Shown here in pieces: positions 7,596 through 17,518 of a stretch of 64,000 nucleotides of DNA; position 1 is the stretch's first letter, and each line of letters opens with the position of its first letter. The stretch spans positions 992,001 to 1,056,000 of the forward strand of contig JAWLAE010000001.1 in the NCBI GenBank assembly GCA_041395625.1. The letters run 5' to 3'. The position numbers were made by a program, and so were the translations under genes. This stretch comes from CADEED01 sp041395625 (GTDB lineage Bacteria > Pseudomonadota > Gammaproteobacteria > Steroidobacterales > Steroidobacteraceae). Under the pieces are notes generated by a model. The model was not told where the DNA came from, made no database searches, and saw only the letters and a program-made list of their open reading frames with translations.

Positions 7596-9554
7596 TCAGC
7601 CGCCGCCCGCAGCTCGGGCGAATACGATCGGATCGAGCGTCGCAGCAGCAATGGGGTGGTAGTTGGCGCGAGCGCGAGCGTAGATATCGCGCGCCAGGGC
7701 TGCGCCGGCTGGCGTCTTCATCAGATCTTCATACAGCGGCTTGATCAGCTTGCGGCGACCGATCGTCTCGAGATAGGCGGCGAGCCTGGCGAAAGCTGGT
7801 TCATAACTATTGCGGATCGCGATCCGCAACCAGCTGTGCGCGATCTCATTGTTGCCGATCTGGGTCAGCCCGAAAGCCGCGTCGAGCTCGCTCAGCTTCA
7901 CCGCCGGCGTGCGCGGTGGAAACTTGTTGAGAAAGTGCAGCCACTCGTGCGTAGTCCAGTCTTTTCCGGGCAGCGAAGCCGCCGTGCGTTTGCCGGCTAA
8001 CCACTCGCCCCTGGCCGCATCGACCTCGGCGAACGCCGGCGACTGCGGCAGCACCGCGAACCGCGGCAATCCCGGCTGGTAAAGCCACTCGTCGATCTCG
8101 GCCGCGGTGACGGCTGCTGGTTGTTTGGCCACCAGATTTGCGTCGAGCCAGGCGCGGAACTGCTCGGTCGAGATACTCTGAAAGGCGAAGTGATCGAAAT
8201 AGCCGCGCAGGAACTCGTCGAACGCCGCGCGCCCGAAGCGCGCTTCCAGCCAACCGAGGAACAAGCGGCCCTTGTCGTACGGCACGTTCGAGAAGACCGT
8301 ATCCGGATCGCGGCCCCGCAAATCGATCGCGAGACGGGTATCGGCCGGTGGCAGATCGGCCATATCGGCGCGCAGATCCTGCAGTCCGAGTGTGTCCTCC
8401 ATGTCATGGCGGCGCTCGCCATACAGCGCCTGCACGATGCGGCGCTCGAGGAACACGGTAAAGCCTTCGTTCAGCCACAGATCGCGCCAGGTGGCGTTGG
8501 TGACGAGATTGCCCGACCAGGAATGCGCCAACTCATGTGCGATCAGCGAGACGAGACTGCGATCGCCCGCCAATACCGTCGGCGTAATGAACGACAAGCG
8601 CGGATTTTCCATTCCACCAAATGGGAATGATGGCGGCAGGATCAACAGATCGTAGCGACCCCAACGATAGGGCCCGAACAACTGCTCCGATGTCTCGAGC
8701 ATCTGCTCGACGTCGGCGAACTCCGCCGCGGCAGCCGTGAGCACCGGTGCTTCGGCAAACACACCGGTCCGGCGGCCGATGGCCTGGAACTCGAGCTTGC
8801 CCACGCCCAGCGCCAACAGGTAGGACGGGATCGGCTGCGACATTTCGAACTGGTAGACACCATCGGGCGCCAACTCGAGTGGATTCGAGGCGCTCATGAC
8901 GGCGCGCAGACCGGCGGGTACGTGGATCGTGGCGTTGTAAGTGAAGCGTACTTGCGGAGAATCCTGCAGCGGGATCCAGCTGCGTGCATTGATCGCCTGG
9001 GACTGCGTGTAGAGATACGGGTGCGTCTTGCCCGCAGTTTGCGCCGGCGGCACCCACTGCAGCCCCGACGCTTCCGGCCGCGTCTGGTAAGAGAGCCGCA
9101 ACTTGAAGGTTGGCGTATCGATGCCAGCCGGCAGGTCTATCTCGAGCGGCGAACCCAACGCCGGATCGTATTCGCCCTTCTGGAAATCGAGCCCGACCAC
9201 ATCGCCCGGACCACGCAGCCACCACACGTTGCGGATCGTGAGAGCGCGGGTATCGAGCCGTACCTGGCGGGCATCGGGGGCAAGCCGCTCGATAGTCAGG
9301 TCGGCGATGCCGCTCAAGACCTGCTGCTCGAACAACACCTGCAGTTCGAGCTCCAGATGCCGAACGCGGAACTCGTCGATGTTGGCGAGGGTGTGGTAGT
9401 CGCGCCCGGGCTGTGGCGGTGCGAGTGCCGCGGGCGTCGCGGGCGTCGCGGGCGTCGCCGCGGGCGCCGCAGCCCACGGAAGACCCGCAAATGCAACCAG
9501 GATGAGTAAGTAGCGACGACAGCCGGCAATGCGGCTCGCGGTGGTAGTTGTCAT
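7596..9554 (-). CDS. secreted M1-family metallopeptidase (aminopeptidase N / LTA4 hydrolase-like)
   Basis: 652-residue zinc aminopeptidase with a signal peptide (hydrophobic YLLILVAFAGLPWAAAP). The substrate-binding exopeptidase motif appears as GGMENPRL (about residue 313), and the zinc site as HELAHSWSGN (about 338) with the third ligand in LWLNEGFTVFLE. The C-terminal half resembles the helical leukotriene A4 hydrolase domain. It probably degrades peptides in the periplasm. The open frame extends upstream to 9857 but would overlap the transpeptidase gene; the ATG at 9554 followed by the signal peptide is the better start. A three-copy 9-bp repeat encodes a TPA-rich stretch after the signal peptide. 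Confidence 0.92.
   Translation of the reverse strand: MTTTTASRIAGCRRYLLILVAFAGLPWAAAPAATPATPATPAALAPPQPGRDYHTLANIDEFRVRHLELELQVLFEQQVLSGIADLTIERLAPDARQVRLDTRALTIRNVWWLRGPGDVVGLDFQKGEYDPALGSPLEIDLPAGIDTPTFKLRLSYQTRPEASGLQWVPPAQTAGKTHPYLYTQSQAINARSWIPLQDSPQVRFTYNATIHVPAGLRAVMSASNPLELAPDGVYQFEMSQPIPSYLLALGVGKLEFQAIGRRTGVFAEAPVLTAAAAEFADVEQMLETSEQLFGPYRWGRYDLLILPPSFPFGGMENPRLSFITPTVLAGDRSLVSLIAHELAHSWSGNLVTNATWRDLWLNEGFTVFLERRIVQALYGERRHDMEDTLGLQDLRADMADLPPADTRLAIDLRGRDPDTVFSNVPYDKGRLFLGWLEARFGRAAFDEFLRGYFDHFAFQSISTEQFRAWLDANLVAKQPAAVTAAEIDEWLYQPGLPRFAVLPQSPAFAEVDAARGEWLAGKRTAASLPGKDWTTHEWLHFLNKFPPRTPAVKLSELDAAFGLTQIGNNEIAHSWLRIAIRNSYEPAFARLAAYLETIGRRKLIKPLYEDLMKTPAGAALARDIYARARANYHPIAAATLDPIVFARAAGGG
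9431..9457. repeat. three tandem copies of a 9-bp unit within the M1 peptidase gene
   Basis: The unit cgggcgtcg occurs three times head to tail. It encodes a short Ala/Thr/Pro run just after the signal peptide, so unit gain or loss would keep the frame. It may be a site of length variation; nothing suggests a regulatory role. Confidence 0.8.
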
Positions 9555-9597
9555 GCGGGCACTGTAACGCGCCCGGTGTCTTTCTGCAGCCGCCCGT

Positions 9598-10806
9598 TTA
9601 CGGCGTGGTCGGACGTCGCGACGCAGGACCAGGGGACTGCGGATCACGATCGGACAACAGTTCCTGGAATGAAGCTTCGTCGACCGGCAGGTCCGACTCG
9701 CCGTCCCAAGTTGCATTAGCCGGCACTTCGTTGCGGACCCGGGGCGCCGCCGCGACCAGCTGTTCGAGTGAGGCTTCGCCCGCCCCGACTGCCACCGGAA
9801 TGCCGTGCGGCTCGTGCGCGATCCTGGCGATGACGTCCCAGTCGACTGCCGCGCCACGCTCCTTCAGCTTCTTCTCGATGCGATCCGCCAACGACTTGCT
9901 GAGCAGCTTGCGACGTGCCTTCTGCCAGTCCCGCGGATCGTCTTCGAGCACGTCGTAAGCCTGCAGATGCAGCTCACCAGCATGCCAGCCGAACACGAAC
10001 GGCTGATTGACGACGCGTACCGGCGTGCCATTGGGCACCATTTCGAACAATGCTGCGATGTCCTCCGGAAACAGGCGAATGCAGCCGTGGCTGGAACGCA
10101 GACCGACACCGGCGGGCTTGTTAGTGCCGTGCACTAGGTAGCTGGGCCAGCCCAGGTAGAGCGCATGCCGACCAAGGGGATTGTCCGGACCCGGACCAAC
10201 CACCGCCGGCAGGATCTCGCCATTCTTCTTGTGCTCGCGACGGACACTCGCGGGTGGCGTCCAGGTTGGATCTGCCTTCTTGCGAGTCACCTTGGTGACG
10301 CCCTCGGGCGTCGCCCAGCCCACTTTGCCGATGCCGATGGGATAGGTGTGTACCACTTGCGGTTCGTACTTCTTGCGCGGCTCGAAATAGAACAACCGCA
10401 TCGCTGCAACGTTGATCACCACGCCAGTGCGCGGCGCGTTCGGCAAAATGTAGCGCGTGGGAATCACGACCTCGCGCCCCTCGCCCGGGACCCACGGATC
10501 GACGTCGGGGTTGGCGCGCACGATCTCCTCGTAACCCAGGTTGAAGCGCCGCGCAATATCAGTAAGCGTGTCTTCCTTGCTGGCCTTCGTCACCTGGATG
10601 ACACCCACGATGTCGTCCTCGTCGCTCGCGAGCTCGAAGCGCTGCGTGGCCTCGGGTGCCGGATCGGCCGGCGGCGGCGGCGGCGGCGCAACGACCACCG
10701 CCCGCTTCTTGTTCCAGGGCGCGTCGTCGAGCAACGAACAGCCGGCGAGCACCGAGCACAACAGCGCGACCGCAATGGATCGCCAGACAACAGGACGCGA
10801 AATCAT
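9598..10806 (-). CDS. L,D-transpeptidase lipoprotein with LysM domain
   Basis: 402-residue predicted lipoprotein (lipobox LAGC after a short signal peptide), followed by a proline-rich linker (six consecutive prolines), a LysM peptidoglycan-binding domain (KEDTLTDIARRFNLGYEEI) and a YkuD catalytic domain with HGTNKPAGVGLRSSHGCIRL, where the cysteine near residue 241 is the nucleophile. Such enzymes form 3-3 peptidoglycan cross-links or attach proteins to peptidoglycan. It is longer than Escherichia coli YbiS/ErfK by a C-terminal extension of about 120 residues that I do not recognise. The start is the ATG at 10806, which gives the lipobox. Confidence 0.93.
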   Translation of the reverse strand: MISRPVVWRSIAVALLCSVLAGCSLLDDAPWNKKRAVVVAPPPPPPADPAPEATQRFELASDEDDIVGVIQVTKASKEDTLTDIARRFNLGYEEIVRANPDVDPWVPGEGREVVIPTRYILPNAPRTGVVINVAAMRLFYFEPRKKYEPQVVHTYPIGIGKVGWATPEGVTKVTRKKADPTWTPPASVRREHKKNGEILPAVVGPGPDNPLGRHALYLGWPSYLVHGTNKPAGVGLRSSHGCIRLFPEDIAALFEMVPNGTPVRVVNQPFVFGWHAGELHLQAYDVLEDDPRDWQKARRKLLSKSLADRIEKKLKERGAAVDWDVIARIAHEPHGIPVAVGAGEASLEQLVAAAPRVRNEVPANATWDGESDLPVDEASFQELLSDRDPQSPGPASRRPTTP

Positions 10807-10855
10807 TCCGGAATTATCGCATTGGAGCGAGACGAGACCGACTGTCGGCAATTGG

Positions 10856-11353
10856 CTACAGGAGTACCGGTTGATTCGGTAGCTCGTCACGATCACCGCC
10901 TGCAGTTGGGAAATGCCGCGCCAGCAATTCGCCAATGCGCTGCACGCCCACGGTCGAGCCGGTGGCAAAGTCACCGGCTCGATAGTGCTCCTCCATCTCG
11001 TGACACACGGCCTGCCAGTCGGCATCGGTCACGCGCGCGGCGATGCCACGATCGGCAACGATCTCGACGTCGTGGTCGGCCATCAGCACGTAGATCAGTA
11101 CGCCGGCATTGCGCTCCGTGTCCCAGACGCCCAGATGCCCGAACACCTGCAAGGCACGCTGGCGTGGCGACACTTCGTGCCACAGCTCAGGCAGGTCGAA
11201 TGACGTTTCGACCGCGAAGCGAATCTCGCCGGCATGACGCGACTCGACGTCGCGAATGGCCGCTTCGATCTGCTCGAGCACCGCTGGCGTGAAGCGGCGC
11301 CGCGTGCCCCAGCTCGTGGCCGACAAATGCCGCAAGATCCGCATCAGCTGCAT
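10856..11353 (-). CDS. TPM-domain protein, cytoplasmic-type
   Basis: 165-residue TPM-domain protein without a signal peptide. The domain is visible as VLEQIEAAIRDVESRHAGEI, then VFGHLGVWDTERNAGVLIYV and HDVEIVADRGIAARV, with the final helix before FATGSTVGVQRIGELL. TPM domains are found beside LemA proteins and in thylakoid TLP18.3, where phosphatase activity has been reported; the function here is unknown. It is the third gene of lemA-TPM-TPM. The start is placed at the ATG at 11353; the longer reading frame would run into the Gly-rich end of the preceding gene. Confidence 0.82.
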   Translation of the reverse strand: MQLMRILRHLSATSWGTRRRFTPAVLEQIEAAIRDVESRHAGEIRFAVETSFDLPELWHEVSPRQRALQVFGHLGVWDTERNAGVLIYVLMADHDVEIVADRGIAARVTDADWQAVCHEMEEHYRAGDFATGSTVGVQRIGELLARHFPTAGGDRDELPNQPVLL

Positions 11354-11369
11354 GGCTCGCCCGCCTCCA

Positions 11370-12275
11370 CTACCAACCTCCCGAGGCGCCGCCGCCACCA
11401 AACCCGCCACCACCGCCGCCGCCGAACCCGCCGCCGCCGAAGCCACCACTGCCGAACCCGCCGCCACCCCAGCCGCCGCCGCGCCAACCGCCCCGATGCG
11501 GACTGCTCGACCATCGACCGCCGCCGAGCGAACTCATCACGAGCGAGAGGAACAACGCCAGCAAGCCGGCCGCAATCGAAATGCCGAGGATCGAGCTGAC
11601 CAGCCACACGAGCATCCCGGTGGCGCCACCAGTGAGCAACGACCCCAGCGCGCGACCGAAGATCGATCGCAAAATGACCGAGCCAATGAGCACGGCGACG
11701 AACAGGAACGGCAGCAATTCGAGGATCGAGCCGGTCCGTTCCCAGCTGGGATCGGGCGGCGGCAGCGGTTCGCCGTCGACCACCTGCATCATCCGGTCGA
11801 GCCCGGCGCTGATGCCGCCGTAGAAATCGTTCTGCTTGAACAGCGGCTTGATGGTCTCTTCGATGATGCGCTTGCTGGTGGCGTCGGGCAGCACGCCCTC
11901 GAGCCCGTAGCCGACCTCGATACGCAGACGCCGATCGTCCTTGGCGACTATCAAAATGGCGCCGTCATCCACCTTCGCGCGCCCGGGTTTCCAGGCATCG
12001 GCCAGCCGGATGCCGAACTGCGCGATGTCCTCCGGCTCGGTGCTGGGCAACATGAGCACGGCAATCTGTGAGCCCTTGCGCGCCTCGAACTCCGCCAGGC
12101 GGCCCTCGAGCGCGCCCTGCTGTTCAGCCGTGAGCGTGCCGGTGAGATCGATGACCCGCGCCTCATACGCTGGGATGGCGACCAACCCCTGCGCCAGCAC
12201 CAGCGGTGCAATCAGCCAGGCTGCGCAGGCGCCGGCGAGCAGCGCCATCCGCCGCGCAGTCAGGCTATGGAACAT
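11370..12275 (-). CDS. TPM-domain membrane protein, YgcG type, Gly-rich tail
   Basis: 301-residue protein with a signal peptide (ALLAGACAAWLIAPLVLAQG), an exported TPM domain (ARVIDLTGTLTAEQQGALEG, IAVLMLPSTEPEDIAQFGIR, DGAILIVAKDDRRLRIEVG), two or three transmembrane segments, and a low-complexity glycine-rich C-terminus. This architecture and its position directly after lemA match the YgcG family. The glycine-rich tail is encoded by ccgccg-type repeats around 11380-11500. The start at 12275 leaves 19 bases after the lemA stop. Confidence 0.9.
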   Translation of the reverse strand: MFHSLTARRMALLAGACAAWLIAPLVLAQGLVAIPAYEARVIDLTGTLTAEQQGALEGRLAEFEARKGSQIAVLMLPSTEPEDIAQFGIRLADAWKPGRAKVDDGAILIVAKDDRRLRIEVGYGLEGVLPDATSKRIIEETIKPLFKQNDFYGGISAGLDRMMQVVDGEPLPPPDPSWERTGSILELLPFLFVAVLIGSVILRSIFGRALGSLLTGGATGMLVWLVSSILGISIAAGLLALFLSLVMSSLGGGRWSSSPHRGGWRGGGWGGGGFGSGGFGGGGFGGGGGGGFGGGGASGGW

Positions 12276-12294
12276 CGCCAATGCAACCCAGTCG

Positions 12295-12936
12295 TTAGCT
12301 GGTCGGCGTGGGCACCGGAGTGGGAGCAGGCGCCGGTGTGGCTGGCGCACCAAAGTCGACCGTCGGCGGTTGCGCGATGGCGGCTTCGTTCTCCACCGTG
12401 AAGTTCGGCTTGACCGCAAACTTGAATAGCATGGCCGTCAGGTTGGACGGGAACTGTCTGACAGTCGTGTTGTAGGTCTGGACCGCTTCGATGAATCGAT
12501 TGCGCGCCACCGTGATGCGGTTTTCAGTCCCTTCGAGTTGGGCCTGCAAGTCGCGAAAATTAGCGTCGGACTTGAGGTCTGGATAACGTTCCACGACCAC
12601 CAGCAGACTCTTCAGCGCACTACCCAACTGGCCCTGCGCTTCCTGGAATTTTTGCAGGGCTGCCGGATCGTTCAGTGTTTCCGGTGTCACCTGCATCGAA
12701 GTGGCCTTGGCGCGCGCTTCCGTGACACCGACCAGAACGCTCTGCTCCTGCGCAGCAAATCCCTTCACGGTGGCCACCAGATTCGGAATCAGGTCCGCAC
12801 GTCGCTGATACTGGTTGACGACTTCGGACCAGGCAGCCTTCACAGCCTCGTCCTGCTGTTGCAAGGTGTTGTAGCCGCAGCCCGTCAAACCGAGGCTCAG
12901 GACTGCGAGTGCAACGGCGGCAATGACTCTACGCAT
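12295..12936 (-). CDS. lemA: LemA family lipoprotein
   Basis: 213-residue LemA protein. The signal peptide ends in LTGC followed by GYNTLQQQDEAVKAAWSEVV, the conserved LemA N-terminus with an asparagine and glutamines leading into the helical bundle; RRADLIPNLVATVKGFAAQE and YPDLKSDANFRDLQAQLEGT are further family blocks. The tail is Pro/Ala/Thr-rich. LemA proteins are membrane-anchored with helical external domains; a general function is not established. It is the first gene of the lemA-TPM-TPM operon. Confidence 0.93.
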   Translation of the reverse strand: MRRVIAAVALAVLSLGLTGCGYNTLQQQDEAVKAAWSEVVNQYQRRADLIPNLVATVKGFAAQEQSVLVGVTEARAKATSMQVTPETLNDPAALQKFQEAQGQLGSALKSLLVVVERYPDLKSDANFRDLQAQLEGTENRITVARNRFIEAVQTYNTTVRQFPSNLTAMLFKFAVKPNFTVENEAAIAQPPTVDFGAPATPAPAPTPVPTPTS

Positions 12937-12975
12937 AAATCTCTCCCTGACTATTGGCCACTGTACGGACCGAAC

Positions 12976-15042
12976 TCACCAGATTTTGACACGCTCGCCG
13001 GGCGGCCGATACAGCTTGTCGCCAGGTTGCAGAGCAAAAGCTTCCTGAAACGCGTCGAGATTGCTGGCGGTGCCGTTCGCGCGGAACTCACTGGGGCTAT
13101 GCGGATCAGTAAGCACGCGTCGCAGCAGCTCCTCCTCCCGATAGTTGCGGCGCCAGACCTGGGCCCAGCCCAGAAAGAATCTTTGCGGCCCGGTAAAGCC
13201 ATCGATGACTGGCGCCTCCGCGCCTTGCAGTGACAGCCGATAGGCCTTGAACGCCACGGCGAGGCCCGACAGATCGCCGATGTTCTCACCAAGCGTCAAC
13301 TCGCCGTTGAGCTTACGGCCTTGCAGCACCGTGAAGCTGCCATATTGCGCTACGAGTTGACTCGCGCGCTTCTTGAACCGCACGCCATCCTCGAACGCCC
13401 ACCAGTCACGCAGGTTGCCGTCGCCATCGTATTGACGACCCTGATCGTCGAACGCATGGCTGATCTCGTGCCCGATGACTGCACCAATACCACCGTAGTT
13501 CACCGCATCATCCGCGTCAGCATCGAAGAACGGTGGCTGCAGAATCGCGGCTGGAAAGACGATCTCATTGTGACTGGGGCTGTAGTAGGCGTTGACGGTC
13601 TGGGGTGTCATGAACCATTCCGTGCGATCAACGGGCCGGCCGATGCGCCCCAACTGGCGGTTGATCTCGAACTCGGCGGCGCGCCGCATGTTGCCGACGA
13701 GATCGGTATCCGTGACCACCAGCGCAGCGTAGTTCCGCCAGACATCGGGATAGCCGATCTTGACGCTGATCTTCGCGAGTTTTTCCCGTGCAGCCGCCCG
13801 GGTTTCCGGTCCCATCCAGTCGAGTTGATCGATCGACGCGCCAAATGCCGCGAGCAGATTGCCTACCAGCACCTGTACCCGTGCCTTGTCTGCGGCCGCG
13901 AACTCACGGGCCACATACTGCTGACCTAACAGCTCGCCCATCACACCGTCCATCGTCTGCACGGCGCGCTGCCAGCGAGGCGGCTGCTCCGTCATGCCCT
14001 GCATGATGCGCCCGTGAAAGCCGAAGTGCAGCGCTTCGAACTGCGGCGCCAGGTACGGCGCGTATTCATCCAGCAGATGGAATTTGAAATACGCGCGCCA
14101 GACTGGCACCGGGACGCTCCTTACCAGCTTGCCGACAGCTGCCACATAACTCGGCTGATTGACATCCATCGTGCCAGGCGTGGCGCCCAGCCCCTCGAGC
14201 AATGCCGACCAGTCGATTTGCGGTGCCAGTCTGCGTAGTTCCGTCAGCGACAGTTTGTTGTAAGACTTCACCGGATCGCGGTTCTGCACTTTGGTCCAGT
14301 GTGCCTGCGCCAGGGTGGTCTCGAGTGCGGCGATTCGCTGGGCGGCGTCGGCCGCATCCGGCTCACCGGCGGCGGCCAGCAGCTGTTCCACGTACGCCAC
14401 GAAGGCGGCTCGAAAGGCAACGTACTTCGGGCCCTGCTCGAGGTAGTAGTCACGATCCGGCATCGTGAGTCCGTTCTGATAGAGCGCGGCCAGGTAGCGC
14501 GACGAGTCGCGCGCGTCTGGCGACACGAAGAACGCGAGTGGGTGCGCCACACCCAGACGCTGCGACGCGCCCATGAAGCGTACGACATCGCGCGTCGTAC
14601 GGATTGCGGCAATGCGGGCGAGCGGCGCAGCGAGCGGCTGCAGTTCAACACTTGCAATCTGCTGCGTGTCCATGAAAGCCGCGAAAAAATTGCCGATCTT
14701 CTGCTCACCCGAGCCCATCGGCAGATCTGGCCGCTGAGCAAGCTCCACGACGAGATCGCGGATGCTCGCTTCGGCATCGTCGGCGAGGCGCGTGAACGTG
14801 CCGTACTCGGACTTGTCGGCCGGTATCGGCGTCGCGCGCAGCCACGTTCCACCGACGAAGCGATACAGATCGTCCTGCGGCCGAACACTGCGATCGAAGC
14901 CCGCCAAATCGAGACCGGAGGGCGCAGTCACGGTCTCGGCCACGGCTGGCGAGGTGGCTTCAGGCGGTGGTGCGGCCGTCTTCGATGCGGCGCAGGCAGT
15001 GAGCGTCGCGACCAGAATCACGACGGGCAGTTTGTTCAACAT
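12976..15042 (-). CDS. M13 family metallopeptidase (neprilysin-like), lipoprotein
   Basis: 688-residue zinc endopeptidase. Diagnostic M13 motifs are NAYYSPSHNEIVFPAAIL, GHEISHAFDDQG (HEXXH, about residue 524) and ENIGDLSGLAVAF carrying the third zinc ligand, plus the C-terminal CxxW-like ending here PPGERVKIW. The N-terminus MLNKLPVVILVATLTACAAS looks like a lipoprotein signal. I chose ATG 15042 over the ATG eight codons upstream because GGGGAT sits at proper spacing. It probably degrades oligopeptides in the periplasm. It precedes lemA by 40 bases, but a shared transcript cannot be shown. Confidence 0.93.
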   Translation of the reverse strand: MLNKLPVVILVATLTACAASKTAAPPPEATSPAVAETVTAPSGLDLAGFDRSVRPQDDLYRFVGGTWLRATPIPADKSEYGTFTRLADDAEASIRDLVVELAQRPDLPMGSGEQKIGNFFAAFMDTQQIASVELQPLAAPLARIAAIRTTRDVVRFMGASQRLGVAHPLAFFVSPDARDSSRYLAALYQNGLTMPDRDYYLEQGPKYVAFRAAFVAYVEQLLAAAGEPDAADAAQRIAALETTLAQAHWTKVQNRDPVKSYNKLSLTELRRLAPQIDWSALLEGLGATPGTMDVNQPSYVAAVGKLVRSVPVPVWRAYFKFHLLDEYAPYLAPQFEALHFGFHGRIMQGMTEQPPRWQRAVQTMDGVMGELLGQQYVAREFAAADKARVQVLVGNLLAAFGASIDQLDWMGPETRAAAREKLAKISVKIGYPDVWRNYAALVVTDTDLVGNMRRAAEFEINRQLGRIGRPVDRTEWFMTPQTVNAYYSPSHNEIVFPAAILQPPFFDADADDAVNYGGIGAVIGHEISHAFDDQGRQYDGDGNLRDWWAFEDGVRFKKRASQLVAQYGSFTVLQGRKLNGELTLGENIGDLSGLAVAFKAYRLSLQGAEAPVIDGFTGPQRFFLGWAQVWRRNYREEELLRRVLTDPHSPSEFRANGTASNLDAFQEAFALQPGDKLYRPPGERVKIW

Positions 15043-15092
15043 GGCTATCCCCAGGGATCGGGCCAACGAATTGGCTTTAGTGCTCCCAGTAT

Positions 15093-15128
15093 AAAAAAAA
15101 GCCCCAGGCTCTGTACGAGCTTGGGGCT
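15093..15128 (-). terminator. rho-independent terminator for the small gene at 15175
   Basis: On the minus strand an AGCCCCAAGCTC arm pairs with GAGCCTGGGGCT across a five-base loop and is followed by a run of eight T. The arms are complementary apart from one central mismatch. It lies just downstream of the small minus-strand gene and upstream of the M13 peptidase gene, so it should end transcription of the former. Confidence 0.9.
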
Positions 15129-15174
15129 CAGGAAGGCGGACTTTCGATGAAGGGAAAGAAGTCCGCTAGGGGAT

Positions 15175-15372
15175 TCAGTGCACGCGAGCCAGCTGCAGGA
15201 TCCTGATATCCTCGGCATCGAGCTCGAAGTTGCGGGCCAGCAACCGACGCAGTTCCGACGAGCTGCGCGCCTGTGCCAGCGGGTGCGTGAGCTCTACGAC
15301 ACCGCTCCACTCGTGTGCGTGCCGGGTCTCATTCGACTCGGTGACGAAGTGCGTGTAGTAGCGCGCGCTCAT
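15175..15372 (-). CDS. small protein of unknown function
   Basis: 65-residue protein starting MSARYYTHFVTESNETRHAH and ending DIRILQLARVH; acidic and basic residues are mixed, with no signal peptide or membrane segment. I do not recognise a family. Support for it being real: an ATG preceded by TCAGG, a strong intrinsic terminator 47 bases beyond its stop, and a divergent intergenic space shared with greB. The C-terminal half (ELRRLLARNFELDAEDIRIL) looks like a helix-strand unit. Confidence 0.65.
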   Translation of the reverse strand: MSARYYTHFVTESNETRHAHEWSGVVELTHPLAQARSSSELRRLLARNFELDAEDIRILQLARVH

Positions 15373-15485
15373 GGCCTGAATGCTACGGAGCGGCGCCGGG
15401 ACGGGCTGTGAGGAGCCGCACAGCTGCGACCAGTCGCGCTCACTTGCGGTGAGACTCAGCTCACGAAACCATACCGATCAGTCAT

Positions 15486-15983
<498 letters not shown>

Positions 15984-16004
15984 CGAGCGCGCGAGCGCCG
16001 GCTG

Positions 16005-17426
16005 TCAGCCGACGACGCGCACGTTCTTGAACTGCCACGGATCAGATTTGTCGAGATCTTCCGGGAACAGTCGCTCGCGATCATGCAACGGCGTCCAGTC
16101 GCTGTACTTGCCAACGACTGGCCCCAGATATGGCTTGCAGATCTCGAGATTGCGCTCGAAATCCAGATCCTCCGGCTCCAGCAGGCCGCGAGTCGGGTTC
16201 TCCATCGCCGAAACCATACCCGCGAGGCAGGCAACGGTGACCTGCAGACTGGTGGCATTGTTGAACGGCGCGAGCTTGCGCGCCTCTTCGATGGACAGCT
16301 GCGAGCCGTACCAATAGGCGTTCCGTTTGTGCCCGGCTAACAAGACGCCCAACTCATCGATACCATCGAGAATCTCGTCCATCAGGATGCGCTGCCGGCT
16401 CTGCAGATGCCAATTGCGTCCGGCGAACTCATGCAGCGATACCACCGCTGAATCGCAGGGATGGTAGGAGTAGTGACAAGTTGGCCGGTACGCCACCGTG
16501 CCGTCCTGCATCACGGTGTAGTAGTCAGCCGTCGAAACGGACTCGGAGTGCGTAATCAGGAACCCGTGGATGTGCCCCGCCTTTGGCGTCCACGTGCGCA
16601 CCCGTGTGGCCGCTCCGGGCTGCATCAGAAAGATTGCGGCGCCGGAGCCATAATCATGGCGTTTGCCATCGGCCGGAAAATTCCGTTCGTGCGTCCCCCA
16701 GCCGAGCTCGGCGGGCTGCATCCCCTCGCTGACGAAACCGTCGACGGACCAGGTGTTGACGAATTCGTCGACCATCTTGGGCTTGACCGTGTTCTGCGTG
16801 TCGCGCTCAGCCACGTGAATGGTCTTGATACCGAGCTTGTGCGCCAGTGCGCCCCACTCCGCACGACTGGTCGGCTGCTGCACGTCGACGCCGACGTCTC
16901 CCGCGATGTTGACCAGCGCCTGCTTGATGAAGTGCGATACCAGGCCGGGGTTGGCGCCGTGCGTGATGATCGTGGTCGGTGTCTTATCGGTGGCTTCTTT
17001 GCGCAAGGCCAGCGCCTCTTCGCGCAACGCATAGTTGGTGCGGCGCGAATGCGGGATGCTGGGATCCGTGTAGCCACCGGGCCACGGTTCGATGCAGGTG
17101 TCGAGATACATCGCACCGCGCTCCCAGCAATATCTGATGAGCGCGATGCTCGACACGTCGACCGACACGTTCAGCAGGAAGTCGCCACGACCGAGTAACG
17201 GCTCGAGCACGCGCCGATAATTGTCACGGGTGAGCGCTTCCTTGATGAACTTGACGCCCATGGAATCCGCGGCCACGTGACCACGCTCGTCCGCAGCGAT
17301 AATGGTGATGCGCTCTTTCGGTATGCCGATGTGCCGCAAGATGAGCGGCAGTACTCCCTGACCAATGCTGCCACAGCCAACCATGAGAATACGGCCAGGA
17401 AACTCGACATGAACCTTGTGAGCCAT
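16005..17426 (-). CDS. hss: homospermidine synthase
   Basis: 473-residue NAD-dependent enzyme that makes sym-homospermidine from two putrescines (or putrescine and spermidine). The Rossmann motif ILMVGCGSIGQGVLPLILRH is followed by family blocks MYLDTCIEPWPGGYTDP, ITHGANPGLVSHFIKQAL, GWGTHERNFPADG, TCHYSYHPCDSAV and GHKRNAYWYGSQLS, which match the bacterial type. I chose ATG 17426 rather than the GTG three codons earlier because GGAG lies eight bases upstream of it. The arginine decarboxylase gene 1.8 kb away would feed the same polyamine pathway through agmatine; no agmatinase or agmatine deiminase gene is in the window. Confidence 0.93.
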   Translation of the reverse strand: MAHKVHVEFPGRILMVGCGSIGQGVLPLILRHIGIPKERITIIAADERGHVAADSMGVKFIKEALTRDNYRRVLEPLLGRGDFLLNVSVDVSSIALIRYCWERGAMYLDTCIEPWPGGYTDPSIPHSRRTNYALREEALALRKEATDKTPTTIITHGANPGLVSHFIKQALVNIAGDVGVDVQQPTSRAEWGALAHKLGIKTIHVAERDTQNTVKPKMVDEFVNTWSVDGFVSEGMQPAELGWGTHERNFPADGKRHDYGSGAAIFLMQPGAATRVRTWTPKAGHIHGFLITHSESVSTADYYTVMQDGTVAYRPTCHYSYHPCDSAVVSLHEFAGRNWHLQSRQRILMDEILDGIDELGVLLAGHKRNAYWYGSQLSIEEARKLAPFNNATSLQVTVACLAGMVSAMENPTRGLLEPEDLDFERNLEICKPYLGPVVGKYSDWTPLHDRERLFPEDLDKSDPWQFKNVRVVG

Positions 17427-17518
17427 GATGGGCACTCCGCTTGCACGTGCAAAGGGACAAGGTTAACAACGCAGGGCGGCCAGCGCCACCCGGTAAATGT
17501 GCGAGGGGATGCGAGTTG

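Noticed and set aside
9431..9457. The 9-bp tandem repeats as a possible CRISPR or regulatory repeat.
   Set aside because: Only three contiguous copies without spacers, in frame in a low-complexity linker.
11380..11500. Repetitive ccg/gcc stretch as a structural or satellite repeat.
   Set aside because: It simply encodes the glycine-rich tail of the YgcG-type protein.
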